A DNA stretch of 64,000 nt from Theileria orientalis strain Shintoku (Eukaryota > Apicomplexa > Aconoidasida > Piroplasmida > Theileriidae): assembly GCF_000740895.1 (NCBI RefSeq), contig NC_025262.1, positions 736,001-800,000 on the forward strand, written 5' to 3'. Numbering within the stretch: the stretch's first letter is position 1; each line of letters starts with the position of its first letter. The translations under genes and the position numbers were made by a program. Of this stretch, positions 42,574 to 58,000 are shown one piece after another. The notes beneath the pieces are model-generated. The model saw only the letters and a program-made list of their open reading frames with translations, was not told where the DNA came from and did not search any database.

Positions 42574-45202
42574 CTACTTGTTTCTGTTGAGTAGGCTGTC
42601 CAACTGATTATGTGAGATCAGGCATTTTATGGAAGGCCTTCCGTGTGGGCAGTTCCACGGGTGTATTAGCAGCGACAGGTTCCTAATGACGGTTTTCATT
42701 TGCACATTTGACAGTGGATCCCCCAGTCTTATTGACGACTTACACGCCCTAAGAATCCATTATTTCTGGCTGTTTTCCCACCTCGATGCCAATATATTCC
42801 ACACCTTCTGTGGTCTGGGAATCGAGCCCGTTCCCCAAATATACTCGTTCGAGTTCGCCTTCTCGACTTCCTCTGTGCTCGACAGTTGGTTTATGAAGTC
42901 GATCAGGTCATCTTCCTCCAGTACTCTCCCTAGTACCTGCGGATACGTGTGCACGTATATTCCCTTTGCCATGTGGTCTTGGGATCCGACTGACATTTTA
43001 ATTTCAGGGTCATTGTACATCACCAGCTCAGTTTCCTTGCTGATTGTTGTGTCAAATCCGTTCAGAATCAGCAAATCCAAGTGCTGTTCCGCCACCTTAA
43101 TTCACATTAGTTTGATGTCCAATTACCTGTGTTAGAAACGGCGATAGTTCTATCAACTTCGGGTTTATTAATCTTTGCTTATTTATCTTCACTGACTTGT
43201 TTAAGTTTTCAAACCTACAACGTGTTTATTGACTGTCAATTTCTATGCACATATTAACCCATGTTCATCGGATGTGTGCCTATCATAAATACTCACTTTG
43301 CCTTTTCGTCCGCTGCGTGCTGGTCTATGATATATATAGAGTAGTTAAACTCCGAGTTAACTCCTGGGAAGTTTAACTTAGTGATTATGAAGCTGTTGTT
43401 GAATTGTCCCACCAGCTTCATGTTCCTGAATACCTGCGGGTCCAGGAAGTTGTGGTCGTCCAGCCCATCCTTGTTGATATCCAGTGGCTCCATCAGTTGC
43501 TGTGAGTTCTCGTATGGTATGAACGGCTTATCATCTCCGTACAGCAATTCCTCCTTTATTTCAAGCAGCTCACTGTCTACATCCTCATCATCATCATCTT
43601 CGGCGTTATCGAGGAACTCCGCCAATGTGTTCTCGGGTGAACTACCTGTGTCTTCAGAGGTATCTGACTGTATTTCATTCTTCACTGCATCATCTGTAGC
43701 CACAATGTCATCTACCAATGCTGCTCTTTTGGGTTCATTCTGAGACTTATCTTCTTCCAATTCTCTCTTATTTTGACTTTCATCTTCATCCGATTCACTC
43801 TTTACCTCAGGAACTGTTAATGGAGATACTTCTCCAGCCCTTTCAGCTGCAACCGCATCTGATTGCGATAAGTACTGTGTCAAAATTTGAGAGTGTACTT
43901 GCGATGAGCTAAAATTTTTCGGCTTCAGTATTTCGTACAATTTATTCTGAGAATTTACATTAGCTTGCCTATATTATCTAGGTCCTAGCTGCCGTCTCAT
44001 ACTACGCATACTATCTATGAAATAAATACTATGGCTACTAGTTACTTTGAATGCTCTGATTATGTAATCTTCTGACAACAGAAACGCTGAGCGTTTATCC
44101 GGGGACAGGTTTATGTCCACCTTATCGTAATCTATTGTTAAATTCAGTATAAACGATGGCCTCGGCCTACTTGAGAAGTGGCTGAATACTGCTGCTATTG
44201 AGTTCTTAAACTTCGTCGTCTTCGCTATCGGTCTCTTGTTAATATAAAAATACTCAAGGTCCCTTGAGCCTCTCTCAACATACGGGCTAGATATGAGTCC
44301 TTCGATCCTAAACGCAGTTGTAAAACAACTTGGTGTAAACTATGTGATACCTCCACCTGTTGTCTGCCATGTAAAAGTCTATCAGCTTTGACGCAAAATC
44401 TTGCCCAAAGATCTGTTCAACCACCGACCTTATGTTTTCGTTAGATCCTGAGGTCGAGAACAGAGTCGAAATGGTGTTATTCGACACTGAGGTGAACTTA
44501 AATCCAATATTCGGGTTAATCAGTGAGTACTGCTGAATTTGCGATACTGCTTTTGAAATCTGGTTCTTAGAGTTCTTCACCAGAAGTCTTTGCCTAACTG
44601 CATAGTCTTTAAAGAGACCTCTAACCCTTACACACGTTCCAACCTACACATTTTTATGTGCTTGTTTATCTATATATCAGTACTAACATTCGTTGCCACT
44701 GGATTCTTTGATACTAAATTGCCATATGAATCATATTTAAGGTGCCATCCGAGGTCACTTGACTCAACTCTGGTCTCAACTTCCAGGGAACTCAAATTAC
44801 ATAGTGAGTACAGGGCTTCCCCCTAAAACAGGATAATCGAAAGCACAAAATACTCTGAAGCCGAATGTCGTAAGTGAGGAAAAGAGGTCCTCGAACCTCT
44901 TAATTTTAGAGGTCGTGTGCTTCGAGGCTACACATTTACATTATAAAAGGACATACCGAGGAGTTCAAAGTCAGACTCCAAAATCCCAGATCCGTTATCA
45001 GAAACTTGTATCAGATCGGCTCCACCGTTGTAGACTTTTATTTCTAAGAATGAATTGAGTTCAAGTTCACAATACCAATTTGAGTGGATAAAGCGTCTAT
45101 AGAGTTCTCAACGAGTTCTCTGATCACACAATTTATCGAGTTAATGACCTGCAATGACCTGGTTATTGAAGACTGACTGTCTTCTATGGAATGAAGAGCC
45201 AT
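42574..45202 (-). CDS. PMS1: PMS2/Pms1-type MutL mismatch-repair endonuclease
   Basis: About eleven exons join in frame to roughly 730 residues, starting at the ATG at 45202. The N-terminal GHKL ATPase carries VIRELVENSIDAL, QVSDNGSGI, SKHTTSKI and FGFRGEALYSL, and the transducer domain follows up to NLSPDKRSAFL. An acidic linker of about 150 residues leads to the C-terminal dimerisation and nuclease domain: VGQFNNSFIITKL, the metal-binding DQHAADEKAKFE that fits DQHA(X)2E(X)4E exactly, RACKSSIRLGD, and HPWNCPHGRPS close to the end. This is the nicking subunit that pairs with MLH1 after MutS recognition. Joints inside DEK/AKFEN, SR/ACK and GFR/GEA show the introns cut through core motifs yet restore them perfectly. 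The name follows yeast Pms1, which equals human PMS2. Confidence 0.92.
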
Positions 45203-45653
45203 ATTATAGTTATTTCTGTTGAATTCAGAACAGGTTCACATGAAATAGTTAAAATATGATTTAGTGAATAGCACATGATGTGTATCAAACTATGTGTTTG
45301 CACAAACTTTTAATATACAAATTATTGTAAATATAATTTAAAATTCTAAAATACAACATTTATTGAGTAACAAAGAGGAACATACTGGTTATGGGAACAT
45401 GGTGTAAGGATCGATTCCATATACACAGTATATATTAATTTTTTATTAACACATATTTAATGTAGTCTAATTGTTTTGTAAACAGAATATAATACACCTG
45501 ATGATTCCATTATTTTTATTTGGAATCTTACGGCGGGACATAGAATCTTCCAAATTGTTACTTAAATGGCTGTTTGTTTTATAGTCCTTCCGAGAATCGA
45601 CATTTTATTTTGTTTAATCATGTTTGATACTGAGATGATTTAAGTGTTAAATA
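45203..45653. other. Divergent AT-rich promoter region, 451 bp
   Basis: The 5' ends of the PMS1 gene (minus) and the plastid Cdc48 gene (plus) border this spacer. It is AT-rich; one small hairpin (TTGGA at about 45520 with TCCAA at about 45550) is visible, not enough to call an RNA. No open frame of note. Confidence 0.45.
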
Positions 45654-48952
<3,299 letters not shown>

Positions 48953-49117
48953 TTTTAAAAATATACACTTTTAAGCTCATATTTAGAGTATGCATCATAT
49001 TATCGCCTGTTGTTAATCGTGGTTAAGTTAGGGAGTCAGTCTTTTAGGGTCCCTAGGGAACATTGAAGTTCTACGAACGTTTCCGAGTCCTACGAGTTTA
49101 ATTGGTTGTAATTAGGT

Positions 49118-51476
49118 TAATATACACCGATTGTGGGTGTATTGGCCATAAATGGGAACAAATATGTCGACAAAGGGCAATCTGAATTATTAACTGCAAG
49201 TAGTGCCACAGTAAGGCTCAAACTAATAAAAAACTAGCTAAGAGCGCCAATACAACAAACTTACCCAAAAAGAGCATTACCACTCTCTCGAGGCCAATTC
49301 CTGAGCCTGCGTGTGGAAAGGCCCCGTACTTAAACACGTCCACGTAGTCCCTTATCGTGTTCACGTCCAGGCCGCACTCCCGCGCCCTCCTCTCGAGCTC
49401 CGCAGAGTCGTGGATCCTCTGGGCTCCTGACAGTATCTCCTCTCCCCTCATGAAGAAGTCGTAGCTTCTGCTCAGCTTCAGGGGCTTTGCGCCCTCCTCA
49501 GTTCCATTGAGCACTGCAGCGCTGCCATCCTCGTTGCTGCTGCTGCCAGCGCCTGCATCGTCTTCGTACTTGGGCATTGTGTAGAAGGGTCTTGCGTTCA
49601 GCGGGTAGTCGTAGACTATGTAGTAGTCCGTGCCGTACCTTTCCCTCACCAGCTTCCCCAGCAACTTCTCGTGCTCAGTGCTGAAGTCGTAGTCGTTCAG
49701 GTCCTCTGGTATCTCCTCGGCCACTTCTGAGCTCCTCAGCATGTCGGCAGCCTAAATGATTGCGTGTTATGCGTTTGCAGTTACCTCCTGAAATGACAGC
49801 TTCGGCGTCTTTTCTATGAATTTGAAGCGTGTGATTGACGGGTTGCACTTGTAGAAGTAGTCCAGCTCCGAGCCGCTCTTCTTTGACAGTCCTTCGAAGA
49901 CGTGCTTCAGCATTTCGTCGATGAGGTCAACCACTTCCATGTAGTCGTTTTTGAACTCCATTTCCAGGTCGAGGCCCACGTACTCGCACAGGTGCCTGTG
50001 CGTGTTACTGTTTTCTGCTCTGAAGACTGGACCTGAGGGAACGTTAGTTGCGTTCAACAGTGTTGCATCAAGACAACAATGTTAACAGTGGAACACTTGT
50101 TGTGCCCCGGTATAAATGCCCGTGTAACTGTTACTGCGACTTACCTATTTCAAACACTCTCTTCAGGTCTCCGCAGATCGCCATTTGCTTATACAACTGT
50201 GGCGACTGCGCCAGGCACGCGTCCTGGTCGAAGTACTTAAACTTGAAGACTGAGGAGCCTCCTTCGCTCGAGCCTCCCAGCAGCTTCGGCGTGTGTATTT
50301 CTATGAAGTCCTTAGAGAGCAGAAACTCTCTGTACAGCTGGCACACTTGCGACTGTATTTTGAAGATCACTCCGTTCAGGAAACACTAAATTATTTGTTA
50401 ATGCCTCAAACAACGGCTTAGCTGCCCTAGGATCTCCTATCACTCACCCTTAAGTCTAGAGCTCTGTTGTCCAGCCTCGTATCCTGATTTACTCTTATCA
50501 CCTACGATTATCAATCAGCGCGTTAATGAATGTGCTTTTAATACTGATATTAGTACTGCTAGGGGACATACACTTGGATTCTCCATCATCTCTTCGTTGT
50601 CCGTGTTGTTTGCGTCTCTCAGTAGAAACGGCAGGTTCGGTGATGATTTCGACAGGCAGAAGACCTTGCTTACGTGCAGTTCATCTACATTTTTATGTAC
50701 TTGGTCATGTTGTTATACAACACATATATGTGCTCGTCCGTCCATTAATCAACTTCATACTCCTAAGCTATACTTACTTGCTGAAGTGGTTGACAGTATC
50801 GGCGAGTTTGGCACGACCACCTTTCCGTACACATCAACTACCGACTCAAATGATAGCCTGAGCGTTAATTAACATTCATAAACACATCAAAACAAGTTCA
50901 ACTTGTATAAAAAATACATAATTGCTTATTTCTTACGATGATGCCCATTTAACCATGTCCTTCGTGTTCTCTTCCGACTTACTATCTATTACGCACTGCA
51001 AAAGTTCCCTCTGCTGCCTCAATACTAAAAAGCACAGTGCACCTGTACATTTATGTGAGTTTTTTGCTTTATTATTTGCCTTTTTAGCGCAAAAATAGTT
51101 GACGAATGTGTGTATTTCCTAACCTTTCCCTCTTAGTTCGTGTACTCTTCCTCTGAGCCACACGTACTCACTAACGTGGTCATCCAGATCTTTTATCTCG
51201 AGGAACTCCCTACTCGGTGCTTTGTTGAACCGGAATGGGACGTATCCAAATTTATCTGTGGAGAAGTCCGTCACCGATGTGTTCAGCAGCTGCTGATTCT
51301 TAAGATTCTGTTCCTCTGAAGATTACGTTATAAACTATTTACATAGTTAAAAACATACGACTATAATCAATTCAGCCATTGTGAATACAGATATATTGAC
51401 TCAGATTCTTACCTCGTGCTGTTAATTTTGGCTTTGATTCTGCAGGTTTTGCTGTATTTGCTACTGTATCGGCCAT
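49118..51476 (-). CDS. Aspartyl-tRNA synthetase, cytosolic class IIb type
   Basis: About ten exons starting at the ATG at 51476 join to about 550 residues. After a short N-terminal extension comes the OB-fold anticodon-binding domain ([38 protein letters not shown]). The catalytic domain shows [32 protein letters not shown], motif 2 [20 protein letters not shown] and EYVGLDLEM, and motif 3 [16 protein letters not shown]. It charges tRNA-Asp with aspartate for protein synthesis. No organelle presequence is evident. The region between [14 protein letters not shown] and [13 protein letters not shown] holds an acidic Ser/Gly-rich insertion. The last exon after motif 3 is unusual: the best join restores LGLNN but not the common C-terminal SLFPR block. 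An alternative is read-through of the intron to the stop near 49218. Confidence 0.88.
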
Positions 51477-51755
51477 GTTTAAATACGTTTGTGACAATTT
51501 ACTTATGTTCCTGATAAATTCAGGTCTATTTATGAACAAATTCTTTCCTAATTTTATATTATATATACAGTTTGTTAGTCGTACGGTTGACACTTGTTTG
51601 GCTATATGTAGGTATATTAACATAAGAGTGGCTTCTCTTAAGTTCATAACATTTACATAAGCTCCTAATTTATGAAAATATATATCTTTACTGAATAAAT
51701 ATTAGTATTAACTATGTAATGGGGAACACGAAAGAAACCAAATTACTTAAACAAT

Positions 51756-52261
51756 TTATGCCTTTGAAGCTGTTTTCTTCTTATCTGACTTTGTTTTTGC
51801 CTTTTTAGTTTCTGTTTTCACTGCCTTCTTGACTTGAGTCTTATCTGCAGCCTTTGTTTTGTGTTCTCTCTCCTTAACGACCTTCTTAACACATTTCTGT
51901 TCCTCCTTCAAAAAAGCGCGAATGATTCTGTATAACAGTTAAGATAGTGCGATATGTCTCTAATTATGTTGTTGATAACTGCTGTGATAATTCATTACCT
52001 GTCCTTGACACATGTATGGCAGCGTGATCCACCATAAGCTCGAGATACTGTGCGCTCTCTCCTCTTCAGCGTCTTGAAGAAATGTGGTCTGACGGCTGCT
52101 ACACCTGCCAATATGCGCTTACAGTCTCCGCATCTCGGTCTCTTTCCAACCTTTTTTACGTTGTGGAGAACTAGTCTAGCGCCTGGAGTTTTAACTCTCC
52201 TAACTACGTTAGAACGGGTTTTGTATGTATTTTTACGGCGATATTGGACTCTTTGAACCAT
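51756..52261 (-). CDS. RPL34: 60S ribosomal protein eL34
   Basis: Two exons (52261-51999 and 51927-51756) give 144 residues. The first exon matches eL34 throughout: RVQYRRKNTYKTRSN, KTPGARLVLHNVKK, PRCGDCKRILAGV and AYGGSRCHTCVKDR, with the CxxC pairs of the zinc-binding fold. The second exon supplies IIRAFLKEEQKCVKKV, also conserved, and then a Lys/Ala/Thr-rich tail of about 35 residues that is longer than in animals or yeast. It is a structural part of the large ribosomal subunit. It is read divergently from the putative apicoplast gene at 52521 across about 260 bp of AT-rich DNA, and lies 280 bp from the AspRS start. Confidence 0.95.
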
Positions 52262-52520
52262 TTTAAATATGAATAACTGGGTTAATTTTAGGGTTATTGA
52301 TGAACTAATATCAAAAAAACTGATTGGAAAAAATGTGGATATCTTTTAATAACGTAACACCACACCAGACAATCAATTTTATTTGGCAAATCCGGAACAG
52401 AATACTAATAATAAATATAAATTTATTTATATTTTGACTATTTTAAATACCCGGAATAATTATATAATGGGGCTCTAGTCTCATCCTTAGTGTTCGGAGA
52501 TTCAGGTGTTAATTATTTCG

Positions 52521-53363
52521 ATGATAATTAGGTTAACATACTTTGTATCACTATGGGTTTTTAATTTGTTATTTGTATGTATAATTCCGACAAACACATT
52601 GAGTTCAATCCCCCGTTTGAACAAGAATCTCAATACACACTCATTATTTTTTCAAACGTTAGATTTGGTGAAGGTAGTTCCGCTCTGTTCTCACCGATGT
52701 TTAATTTTATTCAGGTTTTCGGCAGAATCAGTGAACCTTCTTTGATCGGGAGCGTGATTCCTTCCTCGAAGGAGCGCCTGGGTTCCAATTCGAGCGTTAA
52801 AAAATTAAAGTGGAAGTCGCTGTTCGAAAACGAAGCTGAGAAGCTGAGCCTTGACAGATTCAGCGAGAGACTGAATAGGTGTGTTTTCAGCTGGCCTCTG
52901 GACTACATGACCAACCGGACCGCCCCGTTCCTCATTCCGCTCAAGTTCAGGAATAGATTTAAAATAAAGTGTAAATGTTTCCCAAGTATCTGCCTAAGTA
53001 ACTCATTCTGAAACTTTAGTCAATATTGGAGTGTACAATGAACTCAAGGCAAAAGTGGCCGAAAAATTAAACGTTGAAAACGCAAACATTAGCATTTCAC
53101 AGCTGAACCAATTCATTAAGTCTGAGCCCATAGATAAGGAGTCAATAGGTATTTTGTATGCAGTTGCCTATCATAAACACGAACATGCTAACTCTAAATT
53201 AGAATCGACGTTTAAGGCACTAAGTGGCGAGGAGAACCTGCTCACGCTGGAGCACATCATGGCCTATATTCACTACCGGTCGCCGCTGGTAGAGATGATT
53301 AACTGGAACTGCTTCATATCGTCGCTCCCAGTGGGCCCGGACGACTCTTGGAGCCAGGTTTAA
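52521..53363 (+). CDS. Unknown protein with apicoplast-type bipartite leader
   Basis: Three exons (52521-52673, 52715-52970, 53020-53363) give 250 residues. The start has a clear signal peptide (LTYFVSLWVFNLLFVCIIP) followed by a polar stretch rich in Asn/Ser/Thr/Leu with basic but no acidic residues (RLNKNLNTHSLFFQTL), as in apicoplast transit peptides. The mature part begins around FGRISEPSLIG and is a soluble, mixed alpha/beta-looking protein with WKSLFENEAEKLSLD, CVFSWPLDYMTNR and, at the C-terminus, LPVGPDDSWSQV. I do not recognise the family. The second intron has two nearby GT donors; only the donor after AAAGT keeps the frame. The last 4 bp overlap the stop of the facing small gene. 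Confidence 0.65.
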
Positions 53364-53863
53364 ATGGTCTCGGACGCTATCGTCATTTTGCATTTTTTAC
53401 ACACCTCCTGGGTATCCGACACTGGCTCGAACTCGTGACCAAAAGCGTCACAACTGTCCTCTGAGGCCCTTAAACTAGGGCCAGCTGATGATGCGGCTTT
53501 AATTTTGCTATTTAATTCACTCTTCTTCATATTCCTCTTTGTTTTCGTCGTCGACTTCTTGACTGCGGTGATGCCTTGGTGGTGTGTTTGATTGTGCTTA
53601 ATTAGGCTGGATTCCAGCTCCAGTATTTGCGATATATTGTACAGTCTCATGGGAGCGTCGTAGCCCCTAGGGTTGTCCACGAGCCTCAGAGTTAGGCCGA
53701 CTAGCGGATTCTTTGCGATTTTGATCGATTTGGCTTGTACATCGGATTCGAACCTCTTAGATTTGGTTTCATCCACCACTTTAGATATATTCGAGTGCAA
53801 ATCATACGTGTTTAACTTGTATTTCTTTATCGCGTTAGATTGTGATATCCATTCTTGGGTCAT
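53360..53863 (-). CDS. Unknown small protein with C-terminal His/Cys motif
   Basis: One exon of 167 residues. The N-terminal half is helical and polar (YDLHSNISKVVDETKSKRF, then RLYNISQILELESSLIKHN), followed by a Lys/Thr/Ser-rich basic linker (KKSTTKTKRNMKKSEL) that could be a nuclear signal. The C-terminus reads DAFGHEFEPVSD then EVCKKCKMT, a His plus CxxC arrangement that could bind zinc, together with the Cys just before DAFGH. The family is not recognised. Its stop codon overlaps the final codons of the facing gene by 4 bp, so the two genes share a very tight 3' junction. Confidence 0.6.
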   Translation of the reverse strand: MTQEWISQSNAIKKYKLNTYDLHSNISKVVDETKSKRFESDVQAKSIKIAKNPLVGLTLRLVDNPRGYDAPMRLYNISQILELESSLIKHNQTHHQGITAVKKSTTKTKRNMKKSELNSKIKAASSAGPSLRASEDSCDAFGHEFEPVSDTQEVCKKCKMTIASETI

Positions 53864-53950
53864 GGGCGAACTGATAATGAAGGAGACGTGATATGGTGTT
53901 CCAGAACAAATATTAGTGTATGTCAGTTTTTCTTCATTCCAGATTTAATC

Positions 53951-54841
53951 ATGATTCACCTTGTTCCCATTTTTGCCATTTTCCTGATCGCATATTCTAA
54001 CGTTTTAAATAAATTTTACTCGAGGTTTGCCGTTTACCTATTTAGTATTTATTCCCTGATAAACTAACATATTTCACATCTTCTATTCAATCATCAATTT
54101 TACGTATTCGTATGCATATTTATTCCCATCTATACCAGTGTTTCACACAAATATGACGCTCTACTCCCATTATGTTGATTCTGACTACGTTTTTAGGAAA
54201 CTGGTTCACCTGGGCTGTGGACTCGTTATGGCGAAGATCAACTACCCCAACGTGCCGCTGAAATACGTAATATTGACCATCGCGGCAGTGTCGGTGCTCG
54301 TCAGCTTTGTTAGGCCGTTCCCGTTCGGCAACAAGAACGACATCGGCATAATATCGTACAATCTCACCATAATCGCGTTCATTCTGATGAACTTGCCGAT
54401 TCGAATTCTACTTCCCATGTTCGTGGTTGACCCGATGGCCTCGATCGTTGGATGCAATATCAAAAGCCCCGTTTGGATACACACTAAAACGGTACCTCTT
54501 AATTTAGTAAATAGCTAATTGCAGTTAAATAGCGCTTAATTACCACTAATTGTAGTGACTACACGTAAATAGAGGCAGTTTATCCTCAGCAATAGCTATA
54601 ATACGACCTTTTAACAGTGGTGTAGGTTTTCGGCAGTCTGGCCTGCTTCTTTTTCTCAATGATCACGCTCTACTATGTAAACAACATTTACCACCGCCTC
54701 ATTTTAAGCGTCATTCTCACGCTCACTGAAGGCCTGCTTGAGTATTCCGACAACGTCGGCATCATTTTCACGCTCACCACCTACTACTTTTTGGCCACCA
54801 AGTACAACTATCCAATAGACTTGGACTTTAAACTTCTGTGA
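53951..54841 (+). CDS. Dolichol kinase / CTP-dependent lipid kinase-like membrane protein
   Basis: Three exons (53951-54044, 54139-54491, 54626-54841) give 220 residues. Several hydrophobic helices cover most of the protein (LVPIFAIFLIAYSNVL, YVILTIAAVSVLVSFV, LTIIAFILMNLPIRILLP, VFGSLACFFFSMITL, VGIIFTLTTYYFLAT). FRKLVHLGCGLVMA near residue 45 and VDPMASIVGCNI followed by THKT/VFGSLACF resemble the RKxxH, GDxxASxxGxxxG and KTxxGSLAF motifs of the dolichol kinase, DGK1 and phytol kinase family, which phosphorylate lipid alcohols or diacylglycerol with CTP. It is shorter than dolichol kinase and near the size of phytol kinases. In the first motif Asp is kept but the preceding Gly is Val. The first intron removes an AT-rich stretch between a leader helix and the RKxxH block; a longer N-terminus upstream is possible. 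Confidence 0.6.
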
Positions 54842-55082
54842 AGTCTTTGTGTAAAATAGTCTCAGCCGCTACTGCTTTAAACGGAGAGCGCATGCTAATT
54901 TGTGTGCATTTGTACTATGCGTGTACATGTAAGCTTAGAATATTAGGAGGTTCACGTATAAATGAATTAACCGGTGGTTTTGCGTTGCGACTGATCGGCA
55001 ACGAGTGTGTTCGTGTTCCGTGTAGTGTTGTTATTTTCGACAAGGGTGTTTAGCGACGCTCGCTCGCTAAATTGCATTTAAA

Positions 55083-58000
55083 TCATACCATGTCCGATAT
55101 CGATTGCACCAGTGAGTCCGTGTCCACCGGACACTCACCTTCAGGGGGCCCATTGAGCAGAATCGCGACCTTGCTGATGTCCAGCAGCTCCATTGGGAGC
55201 GCCCCCTTCATGGGACTTTGCTGCAGAGACGGCACCGTCGCAAACTGGAGTGAGCTGCGTTCGCTGGGCGAGAGGCCTGGCGAGTTGTTCGTTATGTTGT
55301 TGATCGACGCGCCCGCCATCGTGGTGGCGACGGCCGCGTGGCCGCTTGCGAGCGCCGGCAGGGGCAGGGTCTCGGTGGACTCGCGGGTTCTGGGCGCCGC
55401 GTCCAGGCACTCCGGGTCGCACGCGCTCAGCAGGCCGTCAATGCCGGGCTTAACCAGGCCCTTGAGGTGGTTGAACACCCTCGCCTTCGTCCTGAAGTTC
55501 ATCGTGCTCTCGAAGTTGAGCACCCGGTACGCGCACACCTCGTTCCACCTGCGGTCCATGAAGTTTTCCTGGAGCACGCGCAGCGCCTGGATGAGCCTGC
55601 TGGTGCGCGCGAAGCTGTAGATGCACTCCAGCACCTCGAAGTTCGTGTCCAGCACGCAGTGGGAGCGTTTCCAGTGGTTCAGCGAGTTCACGTAGAGGCT
55701 CCGCAGGTACTTCGCCCTCAGCGCCTTCAGCTGGTAGCTCTTGTCCGTGATCACCAGGTCCTTCCTGCTGAGGCCGCTGTGCTTTGCGTCGTTGGGCGTC
55801 TTTATGCACGCCAGGTACGTGTACACGCTCTCGATCTTCTTGATCCAGGCCCTGTTGTACGACGCCACTTCCACCCACCTTCGGTAGTACTCGTCCAGCA
55901 GCCTGCTGTTGACTCTCTTCCTCACGAGGTTGAACCTCGTTCTGTAGTACGCGTTTGCGTTCATCACGCGCAGGCCCTGCACTATTCTGTCCTTGTTGAT
56001 GTCCGAGAGTCTGTACAGTATCGAGTACAGCTTCTTGTGGTTCATTATGATGTTTTCGCACTCGAGGTGGTACTTCCTGTTCGACTTGATAAGGTCGTAG
56101 AACTCCCGGATCGACTCCTTCGTCCTCTCCGCCTGCCTCTTTTCTATAAGTCTGGTCAACTTGTATGTGAACGCCAGCAGCCTCAGTACCACGAACGTCC
56201 TCGTTGTTATCGTCCTCCTTTGGTATTCACTCAGCTTCCAGTACTTGTACATTCCGTTGAAGTGGTGATATTTTACGTTGTACTTGTGGTTCTCTTCTAT
56301 TTGCTCCTGTGCTTCTGACAGTCTTATCATCTTCCTCGTGAGCTCCATCCAGGTTATCAGGTATTTGCTTGCCGTACTCGTGTAGTAGTGGCCACTCGCC
56401 ATCAAATCCATCTCTCTTTCTCTAACCGTAATTCGGTAGTGCTCATACCATCCATTAAAGTACACGTTCAGTACCGTGTCATTGTAGCTAAGATTATTGT
56501 TATTACTGTTATTATTGGTGTTACTACTATCAATGTTGTTGGTATTTAGTGTTTTTGCTATTTAGTGTTAGTGTCGTTGCTGCTATTAACGTAAATACAA
56601 TTACTATTAGTGTTGTTGGTAATAAATAGAATAGTGGTTAATAAACTAAATAGCCAGGCCCCTCGTACTAACACATGTACACATGTTATTTAATTGTAAC
56701 TAATACCATCAACAGCTACGCACCTTTTTTGTATCATCTCGTACTTGTGCCTTCGCTGCAGCGCCGATTCCGTGTGCTCCTTCCACACTTTCATCGACTT
56801 CGCCATCAGGCTCCGGTCCTTCTGCCTCGGGTCGATCACCTTGTGCAGCCTACTCAGCTTGTGCCATGCGGTCAGCGACGCGTATTTCAGTATCGTGTCG
56901 CTCGTGCCGCTGATCGTCGCGCCCAGCTCCTCTCTCCTGTTGTTCAGGTACGCCGTCGACGTGAACCAGAGCTTGAACGACTTCACGAGGACGTTGATCC
57001 TGTTGAACTCCAGCGCGTCCCTCTTGATCTTTGAGTACCAGAGGCTGAAGTTTTTCCAGCTCGTGAAGATCCGCTGGTTTCTCAGGTATACCGCCACCAT
57101 GCTCGCGTGCTGGAAGTTCTGGTTGTTCTTCAGGAACCTTATCAGCCACACTCGCACCTTCGCGTTCAGCTCCACTCCCGAGTACCTGCTGCTCATGTAC
57201 GTCAGGTATAGCAGCAGGTATCCCAGCCCCTTCCTGTTCAGCGCCAGGCTCTCGATGTGCTCTGCGAACCTCCTGTACTTCTGCAGCTCCATCTCCTTCC
57301 TCGTCTGTATAACTTTTGCTGTCAGCGCCACCCACTCTTCGAAGAACGTGATTTTGGTGAACATCTTCGACATGTCCTTGAACGTCTCGTAGTACTCTGC
57401 GTCAGTCGCCTTCTTCTTCAGCTTCGTCTCCGTCGTCGTCCTCCACGTCGTCAGCATCTTCCTCTTCTTGCTCACCAGCAGCTTCAGGTTGATTATTCTC
57501 CACAGCGGCAGCTTCAGCAAGCTGTAGCCGCTCAGCGTCTGCCCTTCCGCGTACCCACTACCATATGCTGCACTGCTACCTCTGAGCACGCTGTTGAGCT
57601 TAAATATCTCATCTAGTGCCAAATACTGCAGCAGGTTCGATATTTCCGTCGGTATTGCTTCAAAGTAGTGCTGCAGCTCCGACGTGTACGGGCTCTTCTG
57701 TGGCAGGTACAGCAGCCTCGTCTCGTGCAGGAGCAGCGCGTACCTCGACTTTATCGACCCCAACTGCTCACTCGTCAGCTTATCCATCAGCTTATTCACC
57801 AACTCATCTTCGTTCTTCGAGAAGTACGAGTGGTACACCTCGTTGAACTTCGACTTGAAGGCCAGCAGGTACAGCAGGAACGACAGGCACTCACTCTTGA
57901 GCGGCTTTGTGCTCGCCAGCAGCATCTTCACGCTCACTCTGCCATTACTCAGCGTGCTCGTGGTTGCTTCTCCTGTGTTCTCGTTACTAAACCCCTCTCT

